Counted from the first letter of the stretch, positions 12,496 to 24,164 are shown. The stretch is DNA of 64,000 nt from Begonia masoniana (GCA_022432975.1 CM039502.1:78015181-78079180), one strand, 5' to 3'. Notes: generated by a model from the letters alone, not told the origin. Numbers and translations: made by a program.

Positions 12496-13889
12496 ATGCA
12501 TCTGTCGATGGCATTTGAAGCTGTATCTGCCGATCGCGTTTTAAAGCTGCATCTGCCGATAACGTTTAGAGATGCATCTGTCGATGGCATTTGAAGCTGT
12601 ATCTGCCGATCGCGTTTTAAAGCTGCATCTGCCGATAACGTTTAGAGATGCATCTGTCGATGGCATTTGAAGCTGTATCTGCCGATCGCGTTTTAAAGCT
12701 GCATCTGCCGATAACGTTTAGAGATGCATCTGTCGATGGCATTTGAAGCTGTATCTGCCGATCGCGTTTTAAAGCTGCATCTGCCGATAACGTTTAGAGA
12801 TGCATCTGTCGATGGCATTTGAAGCTGTATCTGCCGATCGCGTTTTAAAGCTGCATCTGCCGATAACGTTTAGAGATGCATCTGTCGATGGCATTTGAAG
12901 CTGTATCTGCCGATCGCGTTTTAAAGCTGCATCTGCCGATAACGTTTAGAGATGCATCTGTCGATGGCATTTGAAGCTGTATCTGCCGATCGCGTTTTCA
13001 GCATTAACTCCAGAACTTTAATGGCGACGACGACTTGCAACTACAGACGGCAACGGCTACCTGAACTAGTACGGATGCTTCCCAACGGTAACTTTTTCCA
13101 TTTGAAGAAAGAAGCATCAATTCTGAGCTAAAAAAAAAGACAGAGTATTAAGCCAAGGTTAGAGCACGAAGATCCAACTTTGTGAATTTTATTATTGAGC
13201 CCTAACTTGCGAAAGTATCATACTCGTATTTTCCTCTACACCTCTTGATATTAACTTGAGATTTAATCCTTGTGAGAGTGTAGTCTGTGCTTGATTTTAC
13301 AAACTCAAAATCTGTATAAGGCAGTGGATTGCCGCCCGTCAAGTTCAATCCAGATCTGTAAAGGCAGTGATCGGAGCCTGAAATTTTCGAATCGCGTTTT
13401 AAAGCTGCATCTGCCGATAACGTTTAGAGATGCATCTGTCGATGGCATTTGAAGCTGTATCTGCCGATCGCGTTTTAAAGCTGCATCTGCCGATAACGTT
13501 TAGAGATGCATCTGTCGATGGCATTTGAAGCTGTATCTGCCGATCGCGTTTTAAAGCTGCATCTGCCGATGGCATTTGAAGCTGTATCTGCCGATCGCGT
13601 TTTAAAGCTGCATCTGCCGATAACGTTTAGAGATGCATCTGTCGATGGCATTTGAAGCTGTATCTGCCGATCGCGTTTTAAAGCTGCATCTGCCGATAAC
13701 GTTTAGAGATGCATCTGTCGATGGCATTTGAAGCTGTATCTGCCGATCGCGTTTTAAAGCTGCATCTGCCGATAACGTTTAGAGATGCATCTGTCGATGG
13801 CATTTGAAGCTGTATCTGCCGATCGCGTTTTAAAGCTGCATCTGCCGATAACGTTTAGAGATGCATCTGTCGATGGCATTTGAAGCTGT
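12496..13889. repeat. LTR-derived tandem repeats inserted between two gag copies
   Basis: Two blocks of a 76-bp repeat (12496-13004 and about 13390-13889, six to seven units each) flank an LTR downstream fragment (13005 to about 13385) that matches roughly 24888-25290. The unit contains CATCTGTCGATGGCATTTGA, CTGCCGATCGCGTTTTAAAG and GCCGATAACGTTTAGAGAT. Units are virtually identical to each other, unlike the degenerate units in the 5' LTR. One unit in the second block lacks its middle third. Junctions fall in short shared strings (CGTTTT, CGAT). Confidence 0.85.
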
Positions 13890-14090
13890 ATTAGGATCCC
13901 CAAAGCTTCACACAAACTAAATGATACTGACAAAAAGAACCTGAGCCTAAATGCCAAGGCAATAAACACCTTGTACTGTGTTCTAAATAGAGACGAATTT
14001 AATAGAGTATAAGGGTGTGAGAGTGCTCAAGAAATTTGGTACTTATTAGAGATCACACACGAAGGCACAAACCAGGTTAAAGAGAGTAAA

Positions 14091-14684
14091 TTGAGCATGT
14101 TAGTTCATGAATACGAACTGTTTTCCATGGAAAAAGGAGAAACCATTAGTTCTATGTTTACTCGATTTACTAACATCACTAATGGTCTTAAAGCTCTTGG
14201 TAAGATTTACTCAGGTGAAGAACATGTAAGGAAACTTCTGAGATGCCTACCGAGAGCATGGCAACCAAAGGTGACTGCCATTCAGGAAGCAAAGGATCTT
14301 AAAGCTCTAAACCTTGAGGAGCTCATTGGATCTCTTATGACGCATGAGATCACAATGAGGTCAAACGAGAATGAAGACCTCAAGGAAAAGGAGGCTACAA
14401 AAAGAAAAGATATTGCTATGAAAGCCTCCTCCAGTAAACAAGAGCTATCTGAGGAAGAAGAAGAAGATGATGATGAGGATATAGCCCTCATTACAAGAAG
14501 GTTCAGCAAATTCCTCCAGAGAAAGAGAATGCAAGGAAGGAGATTTCCAAAGGTTGAGAAATCTCAAAAAGATAAGGAGATCACCTGTTTTGGGTGTGGC
14601 AAGCCTGGCCACATGAAGGCAGACTGTCCACAGGCCAAGAAATATCCCAAGAAATTTAAGAAGAAGGCTATGAAGGCCACTTAG
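14091..14684 (+). CDS. Sirevirus gag, N-terminal and nucleocapsid part (second copy)
   Basis: 197 codons. The N-terminal half is the copia gag core (UBN2-type), with SMLVHEYELFSMEKGETISS and RCLPRAWQPKVTAIQEAKDL. An acidic stretch follows (SEEEEEDDDED, about residue 125), then a CCHC zinc knuckle CFGCGKPGHMKADC near residue 166. The true start is probably upstream and lost, because the leader plus first ATG belongs to the first copy. It ends at a TAG at 14682. The same TAG recurs in the downstream duplicate at 15240, and translation past it continues the gag-like acidic region, so the stop probably arose in the parent sequence from a sense codon. Confidence 0.8.
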   Translation: MSMLVHEYELFSMEKGETISSMFTRFTNITNGLKALGKIYSGEEHVRKLLRCLPRAWQPKVTAIQEAKDLKALNLEELIGSLMTHEITMRSNENEDLKEKEATKRKDIAMKASSSKQELSEEEEEDDDEDIALITRRFSKFLQRKRMQGRRFPKVEKSQKDKEITCFGCGKPGHMKADCPQAKKYPKKFKKKAMKAT

Positions 14685-15845
14685 GATGATAGTGATGGTG
14701 ACACCTCCTCTTCAGAAGATGAGGAAGTTGCCAATCTATGTTTTATGGCACACGAGGATAAGGTTAGTTCTCCTTCTTCCAGTATTTTAAGTGATAGTGA
14801 AAGTGATAATGAAGATGGTGAACTAATAGATGCATTTAATGATTTGGTGAAACAATTTAGCATGTTAAAGGCCAAATACAATTTGTTGAAAAAGGACAAT
14901 GCAGGTCTAATAGAAAAGCATGCCAAAGAAACTAATCTGTTTGAAAAGGACAATGCAGGTCTAATAGAAAAGCATGCCAAAGAAACTAATCTGTTTGAAA
15001 AGGACAATGCAGGTCTAATAGAAAAGCATGCCAAAGAAACTAATCTGTTTGAAAAGGACAATGCAGGTCTAATAGAAAAGCATGCCAAAGAAACTAATCT
15101 GTTTGAAAAGGACAATGCAGGTCTAATAGAAAAGCATGCCAAAGAAACTAATCTGTTTGAAAAGGACAATGCAGGTCTAATAGAAAAGCATGCCAAGAAA
15201 TATCCCAAGAAATTTAAGAAGAAGGCTATGAAGGCCACTTAGGATGATAGTGATGGTGACACCTCCTCTTCAGAAGATGAGGAAGTTGCCAATCTATGTT
15301 TTATGGCACACGAGGATAAGGTTAGTTCTCCTTCTTCCAGTATTTTAAGTGATAGTGAAAGTGATAATGAAGATGGTGAACTAATAGATGCATTTAATGA
15401 TTTGGTGAAACAATTTAGCATGTTAAAGGCCAAATACAATTTGTTGAAAAAGGACAATGCAGGTCTAATAGAAAAGCATGCCAAAGAAACTAATCTGTTT
15501 GAAAAGGAAATCACTGAACTTAAGAAGAAAAATGAGTCTTTGAATAAACTTATTCTTTGGTTCTCCAATGGTAGCAAAAACCTAACACTGCTGATAGGAA
15601 ATCATAGAGCTACTCATGATTAAGCAGGTATAGGATATGATAAGTTCAATAAAAGAAAAGTTTTTAAGAATTTCTTTGTCAAACCGTCCACTTGTCATGC
15701 ATGTAATGAAGTAGGACATAAATCTTTTGAGTGTCCTTTAAAATCAAACAATATCAAATCTGGTAGTAAACTTCAATGGGTTCCTAAGGGAACCAGACCT
15801 AACTCTAGGACCCAAAAGGTTTGGGTACCAAAGAAGACAACTTGA
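14685..15845 (+). pseudogene. Sirevirus gag C-terminal coiled-coil region, expanded and duplicated
   Basis: After the TAG the frame goes on with SSSILSDSESDNEDGELIDA and a coiled-coil segment. An 18-residue unit, KDNAGLIEKHAKETNLFE, is repeated about six times (54-bp units, 14894-15197). Then 14636-14940 is repeated at about 15194-15498, including the TAG stop, before the sequence runs on to LKKKNESLNKLI. A second CCHC knuckle, CHACNEVGHKSFEC, lies near 15693-15735, followed by a basic stretch (KLQWVPKGTRPNSRT) ending at a TGA (15843-15845). A coiled coil with two knuckles fits a Sirevirus gag. The repeats add length and disrupt it. Confidence 0.8.
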
Positions 15846-15854
15846 TCTTCTGTT

Positions 15855-17339
15855 TTGCAGGTTGATTGTTCTCCTGAAAGAAATCAATGGTACCTCGACA
15901 GTGGATGCTCGAGGCATATGACAGGAGACTCAACCAAGTTTGCAGTTGTTAACAAGAAGCAAGGAAGTGTTACTTTTGGTGGAAACCAAAAAGGAAAAAT
16001 TGTTGGCATCGGCAACATAGGTAACAGCATTAATCCTATTATTGAGAATATTTTATTAGTTGATGGATTAAAGCATAATTTACTTAGTATTAGCCAGTTA
16101 TGTGATAAAGGTTATAAAGTGATTTTTAAGTCAAATTCTTGCTTGATTGAAGATACTTCAAATTGCAAAATTCTGTTTTCTGGCTATAGGAAAGAAAATA
16201 TTTATATTATTGACTTAGAGGATATTGTTATATCTGATGAAAAATGCTTTGCTGTGAATTCTTCTAATGACTGCTGGACTTGGCATAGGAGATTAGGTCA
16301 CGTAGGGATGAATACCTTAGCTAAGATTACTAAGGATAATTTAGTTAGAGAGATTCCTAAGATATCCTTTGAAAAGGATAAGGTCTGTGAGGCTTGTCAA
16401 ATGGGCAAGCAGATCAAATCCTCTTTTAAATCTAAGAGTGCAATCTCTACCTCTAAGCCTCTCCAACTCCTTCACATGGACCTCTTCGGTCCTTCTAATA
16501 TAGCAAGCTTAGGAGGCAAATTCTATGTCTTTGTCATTGTTGACGACTTTTCTAGATATACTTGGGTTTATTTTCTGAAGTCTAAAGATGAGACTTTTGA
16601 TACATTTTCTAGCTTTAGGAAAAGAGTTCAAAATGAAAAGGAGCTCACCATTGTTACTATTCGTAGTGATCATGGTGGAGAATTTGAAAATGAGATATTT
16701 GAACTCTTGTGTCTCAAGCATGAGATTGAGCACAATTTTTTCTCCCCTAGAACCCCTCAGCAAAATGGTGTTGTTGAGAGGAAAAATAGGTCCTTCCAAG
16801 AGCTAGCTCGAACTATGCTTAATGAAAACTCTCTTCCTAAGTATTTCTGGGCTGAAGCTGTTGCAACAGCCTGTTATGTGCTAAATCGGGTCTCCATAAG
16901 ACCTATTCTTGAGAAAACTCCCTATGAGCTTTGGAATGGCAAAACTCCTTCTGTTAAGTACTTTAGAGCCTTTGGTAGCAAGTGCTTCATTCTCAACACT
17001 AAGGATAACTTAGGAAAATTCAATTCCAAATCTGATCTTGGAATTTTTCTTGGTTATTCTCTTACTAGTAAAGCATATAGAGTATTCAATAAGAGAACTC
17101 TAGTTGTAGAGGAATCAGTTCATGTTAACTTTGATGAGTCCCCTCAACCCACAATCAATGTGGATGAGGATGTCACTTTGGAATATCATTTGGACTCTCT
17201 TTCCTTAGAAAAACCCTCAGATTCACTTCAAGTAGAAAAATCCTTAGAACTCTCATTTACTTCTCTAGATATTGTTCCTGTCAAGGATGAAAATCCTACT
17301 CTCCTAGAGATTGGAAATTTTTCAGAAACCATCCAATAG
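15855..17339 (+). CDS. Sirevirus pol, N-terminal part: protease, pre-integrase, integrase
   Basis: 494 codons open. Protease motif WYLDSGCSRHMTG near residue 12 (DSG catalytic site). Pre-integrase zinc region with WTWHRRLGHVGMNTL near 141 and CEACQMGKQ near 178. Integrase core with HMDLFGP (first D), VDDFSRYTWVYFLKSKDE, IRSDHGGEFEN (second D) and SPRTPQQNGVVERKNR (E). The C-terminal integrase part includes FRAFGSKCFILNTKDNLGKF. The product would cut the polyprotein and insert the cDNA. Pol lies after gag in the same orientation. The reading stops at a TAG at 17337, ahead of RT; in an intact copia element pol is one frame. Confidence 0.9.
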   Translation: MQVDCSPERNQWYLDSGCSRHMTGDSTKFAVVNKKQGSVTFGGNQKGKIVGIGNIGNSINPIIENILLVDGLKHNLLSISQLCDKGYKVIFKSNSCLIEDTSNCKILFSGYRKENIYIIDLEDIVISDEKCFAVNSSNDCWTWHRRLGHVGMNTLAKITKDNLVREIPKISFEKDKVCEACQMGKQIKSSFKSKSAISTSKPLQLLHMDLFGPSNIASLGGKFYVFVIVDDFSRYTWVYFLKSKDETFDTFSSFRKRVQNEKELTIVTIRSDHGGEFENEIFELLCLKHEIEHNFFSPRTPQQNGVVERKNRSFQELARTMLNENSLPKYFWAEAVATACYVLNRVSIRPILEKTPYELWNGKTPSVKYFRAFGSKCFILNTKDNLGKFNSKSDLGIFLGYSLTSKAYRVFNKRTLVVEESVHVNFDESPQPTINVDEDVTLEYHLDSLSLEKPSDSLQVEKSLELSFTSLDIVPVKDENPTLLEIGNFSETIQ

Positions 17340-18943
17340 ATGAAGTCTTAGGTGATCCTTCATTAGGAGTAAAGACTAGATCCTCTCTTAGGAATCTCTG
17401 TGCCAATGTGGTATTTATTTCTCAAGTAGAGCCTAAAAAGTTTGAAGAGGCTGAGAATGATGAGAATTGGATTTTAGCTATGCAATAGGAGCTAAATCAA
17501 TTTGAAAGGAGCAAGGTATGAGAACTTGTTCCACGGCCTAAGGATCATCCCATTATTGGAACAAAATGGGTTTATAAGAATAAATTAGATGAAAATGGGA
17601 TTGTTGTTAGAAATAAGGCTAGACTAGTTGCTAAAGGTTACAATCAAGAAGAATGAATAGATTTTGAGGAAACCTTTGCACCTGTTGCTAGATTAGAATC
17701 AATTAGGATGCTCTTAGCCTATGCTTGCTACAAAAACTTCACACTCTTCCAAATGGATGTGAAGAGTGTTTTCTTAAATGGGTATATTCAGGAAGAAGTT
17801 TATGTAGAACAGCCCTTAGGATTTGAAGATTTTGCAAAACCTGATTATGTGTATAGACTTAAGAAGGCGCTTTATGGACTTAAACAGGCTCCTAGAGCTT
17901 GGTATGATAGGTTGAGGAACTTCCTTGAGGAAAGAAATTTCAAAAAGGGTAACACCGACTCAACTCTATTTACCATGCAACAGGATAAGGATATTCTGTT
18001 AGTACAAATTTATGTTGGTACTAATGTCATCATGTGTAATGAATTTTCCTCCCTCATGCAAAGTAAATTTGAGATGAGTATGATGGGGGAGTTAAAATTC
18101 TTCTTAGGATTTCAGATTAGTCAATCTCCTGATGGAATCTTCTTATGTCAAGAAAAATACATCAAGGAACTTCTAAAGAAATTTGGTTTAGAATCTGTCA
18201 AATCTTCTAGAACTCCCATGAGTACCACAACCAAATTAGACAAAGATGAAAATGGTATATATGTGGACATTAAGAAATATCGTGGCATAATTGGATCCTT
18301 GTTATATCTGACTGCTAGTAGGCCAGATATTCTATTTAGTGTTTGTCTTTGTGCTAGATTTCAAGCTGCCCCTAAGGAGTCTCATTTAACTGCTGTAAAA
18401 AGGATTTTTAAATATTTAAGTGGAACTCCTGACTTAGGGTTATGGTATCCTAAAGGTACTTCTTTCGATCTAATCGGATACTCAGATTCGGATTATGCTG
18501 GAAGTTTAGTAGATAGGAAAAGCACCAGTGGAACCTGTCAATTCCTTGGTGAATTTCTTGTTTCCTGGTACTCTAAGAAACAGAACTCTGTTGCATTGTC
18601 AACTACTGAGAGTGAATATATTGCTGCCGGCAGTTGCTGTGCATAAATGCTTTGGATGAAGCAAACTCTAGAAGACTATAATCTATTTTATGATAGGATT
18701 CTTATTAGGTGTGACAACACCAGTGCAATTAACATTTTTAAAAATCCTATCCAGCACTCTAGAACTAAGCATATTGATGTTAGATATCACTTCATTCGTG
18801 ATCATGTTCAAAGAGGAGATATATCCTTAGAATTTTTTAATTCAGCAGACCAACTAGCAGACATCTTTACCAAGCCTTTGGATGAAAAATCTTTCAATAA
18901 TATTAGAATAAGGTTATACCTCATTCGGGTAGATAAAAACTAA
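17340..18943 (+). pseudogene. Sirevirus pol, C-terminal part: RT and RNase H with stops
   Basis: RT begins near 17530 (GTKWVYKNKLDE) and continues in 17708-18646, with [20 protein letters not shown] and [20 protein letters not shown]. The YVDD catalytic box reads YVGTN near 18010, so the active-site aspartates are lost. RNase H follows with [35 protein letters not shown] and RTKHIDVRYHFIRDHV. Stops at 17488 (TAG), 17519 (TGA), 17654 (TGA) and 18644 (TAA) interrupt the frame. Most are one transition from the expected Trp, Gln or related codon. Not autonomous in its present form. Confidence 0.88.
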
Positions 18944-19273
18944 GATTATTTCTCTGTTGGTGAATCTTGTGTAATAGAGCTGTTTTTAGTTGTGTGGGCA
19001 TCGGAAGATGCATATGCATCGGTAGAAGCAGTGTTGTTCAAATGGGCATCGGAAGATGCACATCTATCGTAGGAATCGGATGATGTACTTTCAATCTTCC
19101 GACACGTGTGACCCATCGAACTAATGGTCGTACACGTGTGACTTCATTTCATCGGGCGATGCCCTACTCTTTTTAAACTCTGTTTCTTCTCAAAGACGCT
19201 TCACATTTCGCGCTCTTTCTGAAAACCCCTGCCCTACCAGTTCTCTCTCTCTCTCGCAAGTCCTATTCCTTCA
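18944..19273. other. Spacer between Sirevirus pol and the 3' ORF
   Basis: Non-coding. It carries variants of the same CATCGG(A/T)(A/G)GATGCA motif that dominates the LTR repeats (about 18998-19085), in the opposite sense, then a CT-rich run (TTCTCTCTCTCTCTCGC) just before the 3' ORF. Confidence 0.6.
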
Positions 19274-22200
19274 ATGGAGTTTCCGGGTTCATCTTCTCGC
19301 ACTGCTAAGGAACCGGCCAAGAAGAAGGCCAAAGTATCAGCACGTCCTCCCCGAGAGATTCCTCGTGCCAAAGAGTGGCCATCTCTCTTCTTTCTCTCTA
19401 AGGCTGTTGAGTTAAGGTACCATGATTACTATAGGTACAAAACTTTAATCCCCAGTCGGGGGATTTACTTTGATGACTTAGCAGGTATGGACATTATAGA
19501 ACCCTTGAAGGACCTTGGGTTGTTAGGTTTATTTGAAGTCGAATCGTACTATTACCCTGAGGCAATCAGAATGTTCTATGCATGTAACACCCCTAAAACT
19601 GTACCCGTATTTCCCATATTATTTTTTTTTTGTACTTATTTCTTTCCTCTACTTTAATTAAAAGCTTATGCGGAATTTAAACTGTGGTTGAAATCGGAAT
19701 TAAAGTCGAACCTTAAATGCATTTAAAACAATCCTTTATTTAAAACTAAAAATAACGTTAAAGAAAACTTTAAAACCAATAAAAAGGTGGGAGGGCAGAA
19801 TTGGAACTCTGCCCTCAAACATGTATCAGCGACCGATCTCTGCGCTGCAGCAGAGATCGATCGCTGCATTGCTTTTCAGCATCAGCGATCGATCTCTGCT
19901 GCAGAGCAGAGATCGATCGCTGCTAGTCATGGCAGCGATCTCGATCGCTGCTAGCTATGGCAGCGATCGATCTCTGCTCTGCAGCAGAGATCGATCGCTG
20001 CAAGCATGCAGCGATTCCTTCCTTCTCCTTCAGACTTCAAACCTTCAACACTTCACCAACACTTCACTTTTTGCCCTTCAACTTCAATTCATCATATTTG
20101 CTCTCTGGAATCTGATTTCCAGAGAGCAGAACTTCCTAATTCATTAAACCAACAGTCACCATAACTTGCCACTAAAATCTACTTAACCAATTAAAACGTA
20201 TCCTAGACTCAATCGAATCGCGTCGGACTTTGCGAAGTCCAACTGCGTGGATGTATCTAAACATCAAACATAACCGTATCAACCTAAAACCAATCAAAAC
20301 GTTTCCAAAACATTCATTAAACAGTTTAAACCAAAACGTTTTACATACAATTATCAAAACGTTATCTAATCCCTATCCAGATCCAAACAACCTAAATATT
20401 CTATACAATTATCAATTCAAAACATCCCAAAATAACCCCAGAGTCCAGACATACATCCCCACGGGTCAGAAAGTGCCTCGACTACATAGCGCACTCCCAC
20501 GGCCGTCATCCATCAACTGCATCAGACGGAGGAATGCCGTCCTCACCTGGTTCGATATCACCTAAGAGGTTACCTACACCATACATACACATATGAGATA
20601 TTGAAATCTCAGTAAGCTACGTAAATGCAGATGCATGCGTGCGTATGCCATTCAGAAATCATGCTCAGATTCAGATTACAGATACAGAATTACAGATTAC
20701 AGATTCCTTACGTCACAGACAGACAGAATTGTCACCGAGACCTCGACCCACTAACCCAAGGGGGCCCGTCCGGCGGTTGGACTACCCCGTGGGGTTAGAG
20801 AGGGGGGTACACGCTTGCAACACGCACAGCCGTGCCTGAGCCCCATCTCGCGTGACCAGAAACAGACAGATTACGTTTATTCATTCAGATTTCGTTACAG
20901 ATTTCATTTCAGATATACGTTCCTTTTCTTAAAAACACGTGCAGAAATTCCTTTTCATGACTTTCGAAAACCGTGATGCATGAACAGTTCATATCAGCGG
21001 AAAGTAAACAAACAACATGCATACATTCATGGCAGTAAAGCAGAACCTATAAACAACTAACCTAACTACCCAACCAGAATAACATAAAACAAACAGTTCC
21101 TCGAGTATTCTCGAGACGACGACGGAGTATGGTGCAGACCTTTGGGTCAAAGTAAGTCACGAAAACTTACCTCGAGCGCGCTGGATCTCAAGTTTCGTCT
21201 ACGAGAGTCGGGTGTCTGAGAAAAATACGACATTCACAGTTAAAACCAATTTAAACCATAAATGTCCAAATTTCAAAACTTAGCTAAAGAATTCTCCTAA
21301 ATTCTTCACTTAGCTAATTAAAGCTTTTCGAACATTAATTATAGCTCGATTATCCAAATTAACGAGTTTTCCCCTAAAACCCGAAATTTTATCAATTTAT
21401 AATTTTTTCGCAATTCGACTTTTCTTCGTCCAATAACGTTCAATACGTTCAATATATACGTAATTATAGCTAACCTATTAATTACGAAGCCTAAATCGCG
21501 TTTTTAACGGAAAACCTAATTTAAACCCTAACCCTAAATCGAACTAAAACTCGAAACAAACGCTCAGAGATTGAAGCTACATACCGAGAGTAGCGAGAGG
21601 AGGAGAAACTGTGAAGAAATCAGAACGAACGGAGGTCGGACGGAGGTCGGATCGTTGGAAGTCGTCGGCTGAGGGGTGAAGAAATCGCCTCTGGCGATTG
21701 TGATTTCCAGAGAGAAGAAGAGAAGTGAGGGAATAGGGAGGTGATTGTTATTTTTATAAAATTTAGTTTGCAAATTACTATTTTGCCCTTAGTACTTAAT
21801 TCTATTAGTTTCGTCCTTCGTTTCGTTAATCGTCCAACTATTCGGATTCTCGAAAGTTTCATATTTTGCCAATAACTTCTATTCATTGCCAGGGATTTAT
21901 TAAAACTGTCCGTTCGCAATTTGGACCTCGTTTGCTATTTTTACGAGAACGTCTTTTACATTACGAAAAGCGTATTTACTCGGAATATAGTGTTTGATCT
22001 CCGAAAATTTCCGTAAATTCCTTAAAATTCTAATTAATCGCTAGGATCGTAATGACGTTTTCTTTTCGTAAATCGGACCTGATTTGACATAATTACAAAA
22101 ATGCCAATAACAATATAATCATAATATAATAAAAGGTCCGTACAAACCGGATATTACAATGCAAATATGAGTTTTACTTCGGATTTCTCTATTATAAGGA

Positions 22201-23945
22201 GCTATGTGTATAGCAAACATATAGAGATTACCCCCTAGTTCATAAATGCCCTTTTGGAGTGCTCCCATTTAGATAGCCGCCCTTACCAGTATATGACCGG
22301 CTCTGAGCATCCTTTCTTTGGTACATCTGAGGGTCTAAGTTTTCTACAGCTTATAGTTCTTGACCCAAACCATACCCCAGATCCTCTTAAAGGCAAACAC
22401 CTGACTGCAAGAGCCAGGTTGTTTCATTAGATGATAGGATACAATATTATCCCTAAGGGTGGTCACTATGATGAGGTGAGTGCAATGGAGCTTTTTGTTA
22501 TGTTTGCACTGTACCAAAAGGCCCCCTTCAATCTTGGATATGTTGTGGTTCGAAGAATGATTCAGGCTGTGACATCCAGGGCTACCTCCTTTCCCTACAA
22601 CCTGCTTCTCATGAGGATATTTATACAGCTTGAGGTTGTATTTCCAGAGGATGAGGACCCCTTTCGTCTTCAACCCACAAGTTATTATTCCAAGACCACT
22701 CTGAGCAAAATGGGAATAAAGAGAACAAGAAAAGGGGAGCTTGTTTTGAATGTTCCTAAGAGAAATACTACTAAGGCCGCAGTTGCCAAAAAGGGGAAGA
22801 GACAACTTATCTTGCCAGAGGAGTCCACTGCTGAAGAAGGGGATGACTCTGAGATACTTGCTTTTGGTAATTCCCCTTCTCAATCTCAGGCTTCTAGCTT
22901 CCAACCTCCTCCTCTAGTGCGAAGGCGTCGGGCCCCTATCTCTAGAGCCCATGTTTCAGAGGCAATCTCTACTCCTTCATCTGTGCCTCTACCCCTTCCA
23001 GAGAATCTTCCATCTCCTCCACCTGCCCTTCTATTACCGGTTCTGCCTCCTGCTCCTCCATCTCCAGTCCAACAGGATATTGCTCATTCATCACCAGTCC
23101 AACCACCTCCTTCAGTCCAATTACCTCCTCCAAGTCCAACTGCTTCTCAAGTCCTAATCTCTTCACCTCTTTCACCTGCACTTTTGATGCCTTCACTACC
23201 TGCCCTTCCACCTATCCCCCTCACTCCTCAAGTACCAGTATTCTCACCCATTCCCTCAGTACCACCAGCCACTCCTCTAACTTATCAGAGGAGATTTTCG
23301 ATGAGTGAGACTCAGTATAATGAGATGAAGGCTTCTATTGACCGCATTGAGACTGCTTTCAGCTCCATTGAAAGTAGGATTGAACAGTCTCTTGATGCCA
23401 AGCTAGCCAATAATCAAAAAGACATCCGCACAGATTTAGATATAGGTCTTGGTTTGTTGTCTCAGAAAGTGGATGCTGATAGGCGAATGGTTGTCAGGGA
23501 ACTTGAGTCACTCCGATCTTCAATTGACAATCTGACTCCTGCACCCGAACCTGATTCATCTAGTTCAATCAGTGTCTCAGAGGCTTGTTTTGAAGATCTC
23601 TTTCTTCCATTTTCCTGGCCTGAAGTTTATGAAGATGTGCGTTTCATGTCGCTGGATCTTCAGGAGGCTGAATTTGAATTCTCTCCTCCTGATGCGTCTA
23701 CTGCTGGTCCTTCTGTCGAAACTCCTCCATGTATGGACATGGTGGTGTATCAAGGCCCCTCTACCTCTGCTGTTCCTCAGCCAGAGACTACTCCATGCCT
23801 AGAACTCGTGCCTTATCAACCACCCATCTCTCTTGATATTCACTCATTTCCAGCACTTGTAGATGCTTATCTCAATTCGAACTGTGAAGTGCCCGCTTGG
23901 ATTAGCCAAGCTTTTTGGACACATTTTGTAGCCTTCTTTAAATAA
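19274..23945 (+). pseudogene. Sirevirus envelope-like 3' ORF, split by a solo LTR
   Basis: The N-terminal part (19274-19582) has a basic start (EPAKKKAKV, possible nuclear signal) and SLFFLSKAVELRYHDYYRYK. It resumes after the insert at 22164 in the same frame. Two TAG stops (22234 region and 22429) precede the long open part 22432-23945. That part has a plant-transposon-protein-type domain, then a proline/serine-rich region (about residues 180-285 of the open part), then an amphipathic segment with RIETAFSSIESRIEQSL, likely a coiled coil. Position after pol, a proline-rich middle and a coiled coil match the extra ORF of Sireviruses, described in the literature as envelope-like. The function is not known. 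No signal peptide or obvious membrane helix is seen. Confidence 0.8.
19583..22158. mobile_element. Solo LTR, 2.6 kb, inside the Sirevirus 3' ORF
   Basis: The element runs from TGTAACACCCC to CGGATATTACA. Both sides carry ATGCA (19578-19582 and 22159-22163), and the host ORF frame continues across it. No internal coding. A dense cluster of self-complementary GCGATCGATC motifs lies at 19825-20010. A conserved block with GGGGGCCCGTCCGGCGGTTGG and GAGAGGGGGGTACACGCTTG (about 20755-20850) is shared with the copies at 43715 and 50511. Length and termini suggest a long-LTR gypsy family, but the parent element is not seen here. Confidence 0.95.
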
Positions 23946-24164
23946 AATACTTGATTTAATGTGTACACATTTCTTGATTTACTAATGTCATTGCTCTGAT
24001 GGTTTTCTGAATTGTGTTGAATCCATTATTTCTGTTGTCTCTCTGATTGTTTTTGATAATGTCAATGGAGGAGAATATATATTTGATTGATATTGGATAT
24101 ATTGGATATGCATGTTTTTGAAACTCTGGTATGCTCCGTGTTTGTTTTTAAGAATATATACATT

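Noticed and set aside
12496..13889. CRISPR-like regular repeats
   Set aside because: The repeats are contiguous 76-bp tandem units without spacers, match the retroelement LTR, and the genome is a plant.
14681..15238. Minus-strand frame of 185 codons with repeated ACFSIRPALSF text
   Set aside because: Antisense shadow of the gag 54-bp repeats.
22344..22904. Minus-strand frame of 186 codons
   Set aside because: Antisense to the Sirevirus 3' ORF, no recognisable domain.
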